From positions 2,356,001 to 2,420,000 of the forward strand of contig OZ345357.1 in the NCBI GenBank assembly GCA_977006965.1: a DNA stretch of 64,000 nucleotides, in the 5' to 3' direction. Position 1 is the first letter of the stretch, and each line of letters starts with the position of its first letter. The translations under genes and the position numbers were made by a program. Of the stretch, positions 39,746 to 50,247 are shown piece by piece. Below the pieces are notes generated by a model. The model ran no database searches. It was given only the letters and a program-made list of their open reading frames with translations, and was not told the DNA's origin. The stretch comes from Phymatolithon calcareum (taxonomy: Eukaryota > Rhodophyta > Florideophyceae > Hapalidiales).

Positions 39746-42700
39746 TATTTGCAAGTTTCCGCAGTAGGATCCTTCGCGCTGCGTGTGCAAACATTTTATC
39801 GCACACTCATAGCAATGACTGTGTCTACTTTGTGCAGTCTCGAGCCGATCTCCCTAATTCACAAGACATGATGCTACAGTGCAAATGTTTTATCTTGCGG
39901 GGATTATTGGGGGTATTCTTTGCTAAATACTACTTGGTTAGTTGTTCTTCTTTAGCGAGGATCCAATCTGAAGTACGCGAGTACAAGCCACGGTACCACG
40001 ACTCCATAGCCTCTGTCATCTACCATCCTCCAAAAGAGGACCTGCTTTCTGCACCAACTTGACCTTTTCATTGACCATTTTTGAACGAAGGATAAAACTA
40101 CGATACATAGACCGGTAAAAATAAGAGTGACGTATAGTCATCACTGCTGAGATGCCTCCAAGCTGTGGCAGATAGTTCCTCTATATCCGACGGCACTAAA
40201 GTTTTATGCCCTATATGCCGCTTCCCAGGAAAATTTCTTCGTTCCGCCCAAGAGGTCACGTATTCTTTCGAACGTTGCTTTTTAGCATTTTACCAACTAT
40301 TACCAGACAGAAGACATTTTCCCGAACAATGGGTTAAGGAGATCGAAAAATATGACAGGGCTGGACAAACAATTCCATTAGTTGTTTTTGTTCTTCTTTA
40401 TTGTGTACAATGCACACAGTTGGAAAGTACGCCTGAAGTTCATCTTTTTCAAGGACGGTGACTGGAGTAGATTGTGGAAGTCTATTAAAGCGAGGCTAGG
40501 ATGTTAGGCTGCGCAAAAATCTCCACTGTGTGCAGCTTTGAACAGCTTGGACCTTCTGCTGGTAAACTGACGCTAATTGACAGGTAAGGATCAAGTTGTG
40601 ACGAACGGCTATGAAGAAGAAGAAATGATGAGGATGTCATCTGTCCAAAGTTCAATGTCTGCCAGCTGATAGTGTTCACGCCCTAAAATCGGGCCTTGTC
40701 AGCGGTTTATGGTAAATCTTCGCATAGAGTTTCTCTCTTCAAAAGAGTGCTTCAATTTCAAAGTCGTTTCCAGAGCCAGGGCTGCTACCGCATTGCCGCC
40801 ACATGTCCTGAACTAATCCATTTATAGATAAATTTTAGCAGTGCTTTGGATTACGAGAGACTGTTTTCGATGGATTGTTGATCTTGCACTTTGTAAGCTC
40901 CAAGCAAGAATTGGATTACGTTCCGACAACGGCACGAGGATATCGCCATGTAGTGGTATGTCCGCAATACTTGCGGGAAACAGATAGCGAATAACCAAAA
41001 TGGATTCAATTCGGGAGCATCTTAGAGGCCCCTTAGATGTACAGAAGCTGTAGAACAGCTCAAACATCCTGCAAGAAAGAAAGAAAATTGCAAGTTCAAA
41101 CAGTTAACCTGACATCCGCTGGCTCGCATGGCGTGTGCATACTGTACCCTAGGAAATGGGGATGCTCTGGTGGGATCGGATGCAAGAAATTCGAACTACA
41201 ACACCAACTGAGGTAGATTCATTACATTCCCGTTTTGAGCTGTCGCAAATGCATATCATGGGGGTCTCTGAATATGCACACAGCAAGCATGACTGGGGCA
41301 CTATGAAAGAGCGTTCCGGGGTCCAAGTGGGACTCTCAAAAATGGCGACTTGCAATCAATCGGACGTGAATGAGCCGAGTGTGACGAGTATAGCTTGAGA
41401 AAAGAGCTTTCTCTCGTTTGACGCGATGGGCCTAGAGATTAATATTACGTGCTCACGACGTGCACGACAGCTATCTCAGTACAATCATGTGCTGCAGTGC
41501 CAATGTCTCCACTCACAATACCACCCTTCACCAACATAGAAAACCTGTGCATTCTCCTCCGCGATATCCGGAATCCCAGGATCCACGACAGTGCCACCTT
41601 TTCGACACCACGCATCGCAGCCGAGCAGAAATTTTGAGAAGAAATTCTCTCATCCGGACATTGTATCAACATCTCGGCAGGAATCATCACTGTGCACTCA
41701 GAAACATCAGCCCATTTCCGTACAGTCCAAGGGGACAGAGGTATCCTAAATTTCACAATGTGTCTCTTCAGGAACTGGGTCCTTTTAGGAGACACCGATG
41801 CTGAGTTCGTGCAACACACGTGATTTCTACGCGTGTACAGGTACCTTGAAGCGTGCTGAACCCTTGCCAAACTCTTCTAGATAATTTTCCAAGAGACCAT
41901 AGTGAATTTTTAAGAGTCTTCCCACTTTATTCGAGTCATTGACGTCGCTTTAGCATCGTGCTCCGCCTAAACAGACTGCTTAACCTGAGAAAGGCTCAGA
42001 CCCACCCCGTCTTTTTGCCGATACATTTGTACGTTCAAAAGACACTGAACCAATTAAACGCCTCTCGCACTCGTTCCGTATCTAGGTTCTCCCGGTCATC
42101 TAGGCGCGTGCTCACCTCGCGTTTTGTAGACACACTATCAAATGACCACTTATCAAAAAGCACGACTCAGCATCGAGAGCCGCATCACCTAAAACTCCCA
42201 TTCTTCCACGCAAAACTGTTGTGTGCTGTGATGCGACTTGCGTGCACCTACTGTGTGGCTGAGCTCGCGTCGTCAGCACATGCCAATATTCTCTTTTCTT
42301 TCCTTCTTTCTTTTATTGCAGGATAACTGAGCTACACATGGTGTACGTTACTCAACAGCTAAGGGGACCTTTAAGATGCTCCAGGACTCTTGCCGTCATG
42401 CAAAGACAATGTTACGTGTAAGGTGCGGTGCGACCGTGGAAATGGTTTAAGAATTGGAAGGGACGACAACTTCCTCGGACATTAGTGCACACTATGATCG
42501 TATAGACGAGCTCTTTCGAGTCCTTGCGCGGACGGACAAAAGGTTAGGACACAGCCCTGTAGCGCTGAGACAACCACGTTGCAATTTGGAAATACTGATT
42601 GTCACTGGGCAAACAAGAATATCAACCAATAAAAATCGGCCACGGGTAACACTAGAATTTGAATAGGAAACCGAGGAAAGTCTTGTTTTCTTTTTTGTCT

Positions 42701-43370
42701 GATTCCGGCAGCTGCCTGATTTGGATGTCGCAGAATACCAATGGACTTTCGAGCATATGGCGTTGTACGCAACAATCGTATGGCCGAGTTTTCTCGTCAT
42801 TTTCTTCCATATTCAATGTACAAAACTTTTATCACGCGAGTCAAAAAAGCATGTACCGTCCTTTTTAGTCCTCTCTGGTACTTGCGCAAGGTCTAGCATT
42901 TGACGTATTGAGAAACTGCAGACGTATTCTCGTGCAAGTCTAGTGTGTTTTTGGGGGCCTCGCGAAAATCAAGATACTATAGGAAAGTTGTTTTCCTGCC
43001 TGGGAAGAAAAGTTGGAGACATGGGAATGAAACGCGCAGTCAATAACTACGCGTCATATCGATCTTCGTCAACCGCAGCCTTTTCTCCTGATCCCGGGCA
43101 GGGACCAAAGATGTATTTTGAGAGGTTTGTTTTTTTAAAAATTAAAATTTACTATCAATCATGGACACAGCTTTCAACTTTCTTTGTGATTTTTAAATAT
43201 TTTTATGGACTTCAGTTTTGGGAAATGTTTCGTTCGCAAACTTTCGTCAATGGTGATGTCATTTTCCGGGAAAATGTAAATTTCTACCAAATATTGTAGT
43301 TTCTACGCGTGATGCTGTACGCATTACACAAACCAAAAATCCATTGATACCGCAAAACGGCCACATCTCC
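39746..43370. other. 3.6-kb gene-poor region
   Basis: Open frames at 40165-40461, 41156-41398, 41445-41870 (minus), 41958-42326 and 42943-43299 were read and not recognised; several lack ATG. Likely decayed sequence. Confidence 0.45.
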
Positions 43371-45659
43371 ATGGTATCTTTCGTCTCATTTCCGATTCTT
43401 TCCGGCACGAACAAGGGTGGCGTGTGCTCTTCGTTCTTGGGTACCAAAAAGCTACGCTCCTCCCCTTGTACTCCTTCAACAAATCGACCTGTGTCTTTCA
43501 CGAAACGTATGAGCGGAACACCTGTGGCAATGTCGACCTCAGGCACTTCGTGGTCAGAAGCTGCGGACTTGGATATTTCTGAACTCCTCTCACTTTTCAG
43601 AAAAAATGTTAAGATCAAGGACCGGAAGTACCGTCTCAGCACTTATAAAAAGTGCTTCATTGGAAATGAAGCTGTCCAATGGCTTGTCACCAGTGGTACA
43701 GCCGAAAATCGCCAAGATGCCGTCAGACTAGGCCAGATCCTCCAAGACGCTGGTTTCATCGAGCACTGCCTCCGTGAGCACGAGTACGTTTATTATTACC
43801 TTTCCCTCATTCGTGATGCTGTGTCCCCCATTGTTGGCATTGACTAATTCTTGAACGGCAACATCCAAACTTGTGTTTGCAGTTTCAAGGATGAAATGCT
43901 CTTCTACCGCTTTATCGAGGACACTGACCGTGGCGCCGTAGCGAAAAAGGGAAACCGCTCTGTGTCCTGGGCCGATTTCTTGGCACCTGCCCCGGGTCTG
44001 GAGAAAAGCATGCAGCCAAAGGTGCCACTGCCGGACTTTGACAGTGTCCCGGATAATGCCGTTCACGTTGCGAGTCAAATCTGGCCGATGGATGAGGCGA
44101 ACGTCAAGCTTCTTGACAACGTTCATCCTCCGGCTTGGATTGACCCTGAATTCAAGGGCGTGTACAATCTCGTCGTCATTGGTGCGGGTGCAGGAGGTCT
44201 CATTACCGCTTCCGGTGCGGCCGGGGTTGGGGCTAAGGTTGCGCTCATAGAGGCGAATGTTCTTGGAGGCGATTGTCTCAATGTAGGCTGTGTGCCGAGC
44301 AAAGCCCTCATCCACGCAGCCAATCTTGCTCATACAGTCCGAAACACTGGTGCTCTAGCCGACTCGGGTATATCTGTCGAGGGCGATGTCAAAGTAGACT
44401 TCGCTCAGACTATGCGCAGAATGCGTGGAATCCGTGCTGATATCAGCGAGAACGACTCTGCCACCCGCTACACGAAGCGCCTTGGGGTTGATGTTTATTT
44501 CGGGTACGCCAAATTCCTTTCCGAGAAGAGCGTCGAAGTGAACGGGAAGGTGCTTGAATTCAAAAGAGCCGTTATTGCCTCGGGTGGATACCCGAGTTTG
44601 CCAGCGATTAATGGACTCAAGGAGCTGTATGAACAGGGCGAGAACCGGAAGGAAGGGGAGACTAGACCCTACGTGATGACGAATGAAACTTTCTTTAATA
44701 TGACGGAGCAGCCACGAACACTGGGAGTTATCGGTACTGGTGTTGTTGGCATGGAGCTTGCGCAAGCAATGCAGCGACTTGGGACACAGGTGACTATGTT
44801 CGGGCGATCCGGGACGGTGTTGTCCAAGGAGGACGATGACCTTGCCGGTCAGGTGAAGAAGCAGATGGAATTGGACGGTGTGAAGTTCAGGCTGAATGTG
44901 CGCGAGTACAAGAGCGCGGCATTGACCGGTGCAGTTTCTGAAAATGGATACCCTGAGATCCTTCTCAGCACTGTGGAGGACGGGGAAGAGATTGATTACA
45001 ATTTCGACGCGTTGCTCGTAGCTGCAGGCAGAAAGCCGAATGTGACAGGAATGAATCTAGAGAAGGCAAACGTGAAGTATGACGTTAAGATCGGTCTGAA
45101 GGTGAACGACCATTTGCAAACGACGAACCCGCGAATTTACGGAGTTGGAGACTGCTGCAGTCAATACAAGTTCACTCATGCGGCTGATTTCATGGCACGA
45201 ATGGTTATTCGAAACGCGCTTTTCCTAGGGTCTGGAAAAATGTCAAATCTACTCATCCCGTACTGTACATTCACTTCGCCGGAACTGGCACACGTGGGTC
45301 TGTACGAGTCGGATTTGCGCGACCGCGGAATCGCGTATAAGACTTTTGAAAAATCGTTTGAACATAACGATCGAGCAATTACTGATGGGGCAACTGTGGG
45401 GATGGTGCGTGTTCACGTTGACGCCAAGTCGGACTCAATTCTTGGTGCGTCTATCCTCGGCGAGGACGCTGGAAACTTGATTTCCCATATTACTACCGCG
45501 ATGCAGTCCGGAACAGGTCTCGGTAAGCTGGCTAATATTATAGCGCCGTATCCTACTCTTTCGCAATCGGTGCAACAGGTTGGTGATCTCTATAACCGAA
45601 CTCGGCTTACGAATACCGTTCGTGGTCTGCTTCGAGGTATTGTAAACTTGCAGCGTTAA
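43371..45659 (+). CDS. DEP domain fused to MerA-like flavin disulfide reductase (paralogue 1), one intron
   Basis: CDS join(43371..43783,43883..45659), 729 aa. The leader MVSFVSFPILSG... to about residue 55 is Ser/Thr-rich and transit-peptide-like. A DEP domain follows (about 68-153; DRKYRLSTYKKCFIGNEAVQWL, IEHCLREHDF, LFYRFIED). After a linker (LLDNVHPPAWIDPEF) comes a two-dinucleotide-domain reductase: FAD motif VVIGAGAGG near 238, redox motif CLNVGC (Cys269/Cys274), NAD(P) motif VIGTGVVGMELAQAM, and second FAD motif GVGDC. It resembles the mercuric-reductase-like family, but has no HMA domain or terminal Cys pair. The usual HPYPT...E near the C-terminus reads APYPTLSQ (Ala692), so the His/Glu pair is changed. 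DEP fused to this enzyme class is unusual. Substrate unknown. Confidence 0.85.
43784..43882 (+). other. spliceosomal intron within the DEP domain
   Basis: Donor GTACGT at 43784, branch-like TTGACTAAT near 43841 and acceptor TTTGCAG ending 43882. Splicing restores REHDFKDEMLFYRF, matching REHEFEDANLFYRF of the neighbouring paralogue, which has no intron here. Confidence 0.88.
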
Positions 45660-45857
45660 GAAGCACTTGTTTAAGCTTCGAAACAGCGCACATTGCTGTT
45701 GTTTGTGGTTTTACTTGGCACTTTTCGAAGGTACAGTAATCATCATCGGGTCCGGTGAACGGGATGATCGGGTTGCGTGCAGCCCGAGCGAGCAAATGAC
45801 TTCTGATGCGGAGTGGAAGCGGACTTATTTCGTTAAGGTCCTTGTTATCATATGATT

Positions 45858-45863
45858 AATAAA
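45858..45863 (+). terminator. polyadenylation signal AATAAA of DEP-reductase paralogue 1
   Basis: AATAAA about 200 bp after the stop at 45659. Confidence 0.35.
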
Positions 45864-46044
45864 GTATGTACTTTTTACATCCGCTGTTTACAGTCTACAA
45901 TACTCTACATTGATGAAGATACTGTACGGTCCGCCAAGCAGTTTGGCAGCCATATCATATGCCACGATTTGATTGATTACGGGCTTCCGGTGATTTTAAG
46001 TCTGTACTGTACTGTAGAGTTACTGTAAAGTTAGTGTACAGTGC

Positions 46045-46086
46045 TCGAGTGGCCCGTGGGTAGATGTCTACGCACGGGCCACTCGA
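46045..46086. repeat. 42-nt hairpin, 14-bp outer and 5-bp inner stem
   Basis: TCGAGTGGCCCGTG pairs perfectly with CACGGGCCACTCGA. The 14-nt spacer forms an inner GTAGA/TCTAC stem. Confidence 0.95.
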
Positions 46087-46698
46087 CATCCGCGGATGGG
46101 ACGAGATTTTTAACCGTGCATGCACGGTGTCTTCATGATGGCGCAGAGATCTCTGCATATTATGATACATTCGGGAAAACAAGCAAGGAAAACGGTAAAT
46201 TTTTCGGTGCAGTGCATTAGTTTTCAAAAGTTTTGAAATATTTTAGAAAAATTCAGCTGGTGCATTGCAAAACAGCAGTTAAAAGCCGGCATTCTCGGAC
46301 TTTTGAGATATGATACTGTAAAAACATTGCATTTCACGCTCCGTGCAGTGCAATAGGGCCATTGGCCCAGGATAGATATGATACTGTAGGGCCCCGCGGG
46401 GATATTGTCGATCATGGTGTATTCCGCACAAAAATACTATCATACTGTACGCAATGAAGTGCGTTATTCAGGACTGTGCCTCCGTGGGGAAAAAATGTGT
46501 CATTGGAGGACGGAGGTATGAAGTGCAGTGTGTAACGTTGTCCTGAGGACCTCGCGCCAGAAATTCCGGTCTGGCAGACAGCTGTGCACAGCCAAGGCGA
46601 AACGCAGATTTTGCCATTCTGTTCCATATTGGACACGAGACGAGATCCGGGGCCAGCTGCATGCAAGTAGGCAAGTTGGCCAAAAAAGATTAGAAAAC

Positions 46699-49221
46699 AT
46701 GCCGACAAATTGCGTCCAAGGGGCTGTCAGTCCTGCGCATCCCGACGGGGTCCAGCTGCAGCGCCCGCGTTCACCTTCGCCTTGGTTCAGCGACCCCCTG
46801 TCTGGACCACCTGTGTACCGCCCTCATCGAACCGCATCATCTGAAACTTACGCTCCCTCCGCCACCAAACCACCACCTGTCCCGCACTCTCGCACTCGCC
46901 GACTCCGACAGCCCTCCGCCGCGCACCGCACGGTCGCCGTACAGCCGTACCAGCCTGACACGGACGACACTACAGAGGAAATAGTCACGAGGCACGGAAG
47001 CTTTGCCGGTCTGCGGCGCTGGAGCAACTCGACCTCCAAAAGTTCGCTTCGCTTCGCAAAGTCGTTTCGCTGCCCACCGGAACGCCTGCGAACGCAACGA
47101 CCAATTCCGCCGCCACCACCTCCGTCGCCGAAGATGACGGAAGCTCTTCTCCGCTGCCAGAATGACCGGTACGTGCATATGTGGGATTATCAGCTGGAGC
47201 AGTGGCAAGAACTACCGTTTTCCGAGGTCGTTCAGCGCTTTCATGCCGCTGTTGACATTCGCGACCGAAAGTTCCGTCTCGTTACGTACCGCCGTTGCTT
47301 TGTAGGTTCCGCTGCTATACAAGCGCTCGTCAACGGTGCTGTTGCATGCTCTCGTGAGGATGCCCTTCGAATTGGACAGATCTTACTTGAGGCAGGGGTC
47401 ATTGAGCATTGCTTGCGGGAGCACGAGTTTGAAGATGCAAATCTGTTCTACCGCTTCATTGAGGACACAGATCGTGGCGCAATTGCCCGTAGGGGAAACC
47501 GCTTTCTCTCATGGGCAGATTATCTGACCAACTATACAGCAACTGACGCACTTGTACGGACGTTCTATCCTCCTGTGGATATCTCTCGTCTCCCACTCAA
47601 TGTCACTCATGTCGCCAAGGCTTTTTGGCCTATGGACCTTCACAACGTTTCCCTTCTCGACAATGTACATCCTCCGCAATGGATCGATCCCCAATATTCC
47701 GGTACATACACCCTTGTCGTAATTGGTGCTGGTGCAGGTGGAATTGAGGCGGTGACAAATGCTACGCAATGCGGTGCAAAAGTGGCACTCATTGAGGCGA
47801 ATGTGCTCGGTGGTGCCTCGCTTAATGTTGGTTGTGTCCCGAGCAAGGCCTTACTGAAGGCGGCGAATCTCGCCCACACGATGCGTAACTCCATGCAGCT
47901 TGCGCATGTTGGAATTGAGATACAGGGCAAAGTCAAGATCGACTTTGAAAAAGTCATGGCCCGTATTCGAAAGGTACGCGCAAAGGTGAGTCGTCGTCAG
48001 TCTGCACTGCGATTCACAAGAAAGCTGGGAGTCGACGTGTTTTACGGACATGCCAAGTTTACGTCTGAGAAGACGCTTGTCGTTTCTGGTAATCTCATTG
48101 AGTTTAAACGCGCAATCATCGCCACTGGTGCATTCCCATCAGTTCCGCCCATTCCCGGATTGCGAGAGCTGTATGGCAAACAGGATACGGCGAAGGAGGA
48201 AGGAGCACCGCAACGACCGCGGTCAGTCATGACAAACGATAATTTTTTTAACATGACCACGCAACCGCGGCGCCTGTGTGTGCTCGGTACCGGAGTGATC
48301 GCGATGGAACTTGCGCAAGCGATGCAACGACTCGGGTCGCAAGTCACTATGTTTGGGCGAGCAGACGGCGTTCTTCCGAACGAGGATCGAGACCTCGTGG
48401 CAGACGTGGTGCGTCAGATGGAGGACGATGGGGTGCGCTTCCGGTTGCATGTGAGCGAGTATCGGGACGTGCGACTGAGTGGCGAGGTATCAAGCGAAGG
48501 ATATGAAGAGGTCTTGATGCGGACTGTGGAGCGCAATACAACACATATGTACCGATTCGATGCGATTTTGGTAGCAACTGGTCGGAAACCCAACGTCACG
48601 GGTTTGAGTCTTGAGTCAGCATTTGTGGACTATGACACAAAACTGGGAATCAAGGTGAACGACTTGGGGCAGACGACAAACACACGCATCTACAGTGTCG
48701 GAGACTGTTGCACAGGATTGAAAATGACACATGCGGCGCAAGCTTTAGCGCGCGTGGTGGTGCGCAATGCACTGTTTCTTGGACGCGACCGCACGTCGGA
48801 CCTTTTGGTGCCGTACGTTGCGCACACAACACCTGCGCTGGCGCGAGTGGGACCGACGAGCGGAGAATTGCGAGACGAGGGTCGTGTCTTTGACACACTT
48901 GAGTATCCGTTCTCCATGAGCGACCGGGCCGTTTGCGACGATGCCACAACTGGAATGATACGCGTGCACATTGAAACGGCAACCGGTGCGCTGCTAGGAG
49001 CAACAATACTGGGAAATGGAGCGGCGGTGATTGTTTCGGAGTTGGAGATTGCGATGAAGGCGGATGTGCGCGTTGCTGAGCTTTCGATGGTTGTGCATCC
49101 GTATCCTACCACCAGCAGTGTAGTACGGGATGTGGCGCTGTTAGGCGCCGCAAGGAGAGCGCCGGTGGCACAGCGACGGTTTAGAAGTGCGAGACGGCAA
49201 TCTGTTAATAATGCCAATTGA
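46699..49221 (+). CDS. DEP domain fused to MerA-like reductase (paralogue 2), redox Cys lost
   Basis: 840 aa from the first ATG (46699), intronless. Residues 1-165 are Pro/Ser/Arg-rich and unlike paralogue 1. DEP domain about 175-258 (DRKFRLVTYRRCFVGSAAI, IEHCLREHEF, LFYRFIED). Reductase: VVIGAGAGGIEAV, then SLNVGC where paralogue 1 has CLNVGC, so the first redox cysteine is Ser374 while Cys379 remains. NAD(P) motif VLGTGVIAMELAQAM and second FAD motif SVGDC are kept. The C-terminal VVHPYPTTSS keeps His800 but lacks the acidic partner. FAD binding looks intact but dithiol chemistry should be impossible. It may be a sensor, an NAD(P)H oxidase-like protein or a dead enzyme. Strong conservation elsewhere argues against a simple pseudogene. 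Confidence 0.85.
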   Translation: MPTNCVQGAVSPAHPDGVQLQRPRSPSPWFSDPLSGPPVYRPHRTASSETYAPSATKPPPVPHSRTRRLRQPSAAHRTVAVQPYQPDTDDTTEEIVTRHGSFAGLRRWSNSTSKSSLRFAKSFRCPPERLRTQRPIPPPPPPSPKMTEALLRCQNDRYVHMWDYQLEQWQELPFSEVVQRFHAAVDIRDRKFRLVTYRRCFVGSAAIQALVNGAVACSREDALRIGQILLEAGVIEHCLREHEFEDANLFYRFIEDTDRGAIARRGNRFLSWADYLTNYTATDALVRTFYPPVDISRLPLNVTHVAKAFWPMDLHNVSLLDNVHPPQWIDPQYSGTYTLVVIGAGAGGIEAVTNATQCGAKVALIEANVLGGASLNVGCVPSKALLKAANLAHTMRNSMQLAHVGIEIQGKVKIDFEKVMARIRKVRAKVSRRQSALRFTRKLGVDVFYGHAKFTSEKTLVVSGNLIEFKRAIIATGAFPSVPPIPGLRELYGKQDTAKEEGAPQRPRSVMTNDNFFNMTTQPRRLCVLGTGVIAMELAQAMQRLGSQVTMFGRADGVLPNEDRDLVADVVRQMEDDGVRFRLHVSEYRDVRLSGEVSSEGYEEVLMRTVERNTTHMYRFDAILVATGRKPNVTGLSLESAFVDYDTKLGIKVNDLGQTTNTRIYSVGDCCTGLKMTHAAQALARVVVRNALFLGRDRTSDLLVPYVAHTTPALARVGPTSGELRDEGRVFDTLEYPFSMSDRAVCDDATTGMIRVHIETATGALLGATILGNGAAVIVSELEIAMKADVRVAELSMVVHPYPTTSSVVRDVALLGAARRAPVAQRRFRSARRQSVNNAN

Positions 49222-49721
49222 GTGCATAAGTTTAAGTTTATTGGTGTGGCGAGTGTACAAGTATAAACTATACGCTGGTGGATTTCAGCGAAATCACAAC
49301 ATATGGGAGAACGGAGACTCTCATCGTTTGATCACTTGGTCCCATTTTGTGCATGGATAGTGCAGCATTCAAGCACCACAAAATTCACACGTTGACAAAG
49401 GCCCGCAGCCCACTACTGGTAAACGTGACATAGTATGTGTGCCTCATGTTGTTTTTCGTAGTCACGCCCCAACTCCTGCTCAATTTTCTGTCAACTCCTT
49501 GACTCTAGCACTCCGTTCTTGTTTCGTAGTGTCTTGATCCAAACAGGATTTCTCGTCGCCGACATTCTGGATTGCAGAATCATCACCAGCGATTGTTACC
49601 CAAATCGTCCTTCGTGCAAGATCTGCTCAGATTTCCACGCAATGAATTTCCACATAAAATTTCCGGATTGCGTTCTGCTTTCGTCTACTCAACCCCGTGA
49701 TACTGTTCTACCACTCGTATA

Positions 49722-49842
49722 ACAGGGAAAGAGGACCATGCTGAAAATCTTCTTTACTCCCAAATAGGAAGTAGGACCTATGTATAGGAAATAGGACCCA
49801 TTTGGAATGAAGAAGATTGTCAGCATGGTCCTCTTCCACTGT
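49722..49842. repeat. 121-nt fold-back with about 40-bp arms
   Basis: The left arm ACAGGGAAAGAGGACCATGC... through AATCTTCTT pairs with the right arm AAGAAGATT... through GCATGGTCCTCTTCCACTGT, with a handful of mismatches. The interior contains two similar AATAGGA-AGTAGGACC blocks. Confidence 0.9.
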
Positions 49843-50072
49843 CATCCGCGACTCTTGAATATCATAGGGCCTTTAATCTCTGGTAGGCCCTGAATCTCAT
49901 AGTTAGGTGTCGTTTTGAACGGATTGTCTCCGCTCCCGGAGCGTGAGTAATAGCTTCTTTGGCAATGGGGATTACAATAAGAGTTGACATCGTCGAAAGA
50001 CTTGACGGGGTGTTGCTCCACTAAGAAATTTTTCTGCTTATGTAGCTCATCTCAAACGCATGAACGCACAAT

Positions 50073-50096
50073 AATAATAATAATATTATTATTATT
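50073..50096. repeat. (AAT)n/(ATT)n palindrome
   Basis: AAT trinucleotides run into ATT trinucleotides at a central AATATT, giving a perfect 24-bp palindrome. Confidence 0.95.
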
Positions 50097-50209
50097 GTTT
50101 ATTCCGCGACATGTTTGCCATTTCAGTGCTCCAAGAACAAAATTATAGTTTTTTGTGCCCTGATCGGGAAGTCGCACACGAACAAAAAAAACATTAAGGT
50201 TCTTCAAAG

Positions 50210-50215
50210 TTTATT
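50210..50215 (-). terminator. polyadenylation signal AATAAA of the EF-G gene
   Basis: AATAAA on the minus strand 33 bp after the stop at 50248. Confidence 0.5.
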
Positions 50216-50247
50216 CACTCACCCAGTGCAGAAAAACACAATTCCCC

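Larger units (their letters stand above)
45660..46698. other. intergenic between the two DEP-reductase paralogues
   Basis: Holds a polyadenylation signal, several TACTGTA motifs (45918, 46004, 46310, 46380, 46442) and a hairpin. No gene recognised. Confidence 0.5.
49222..50247. other. 1-kb intergenic region with two palindromic elements
   Basis: No gene recognised; a frame at 49519-49722 is unrecognised. Hairpins are listed separately. Confidence 0.5.

Noticed and set aside
41445-41870. 141-codon minus-strand frame as a gene
   Set aside because: No recognisable domain, surrounded by non-coding-like sequence; left as unassigned.
46528-46698. Upstream extension of DEP-reductase paralogue 2
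   Set aside because: Opens at GTG with basic, non-conserved sequence; first ATG is 46699.
50070-50100. Possible replication origin at the AAT/ATT palindrome
   Set aside because: A simple trinucleotide repeat is enough to explain it; no other origin signature.
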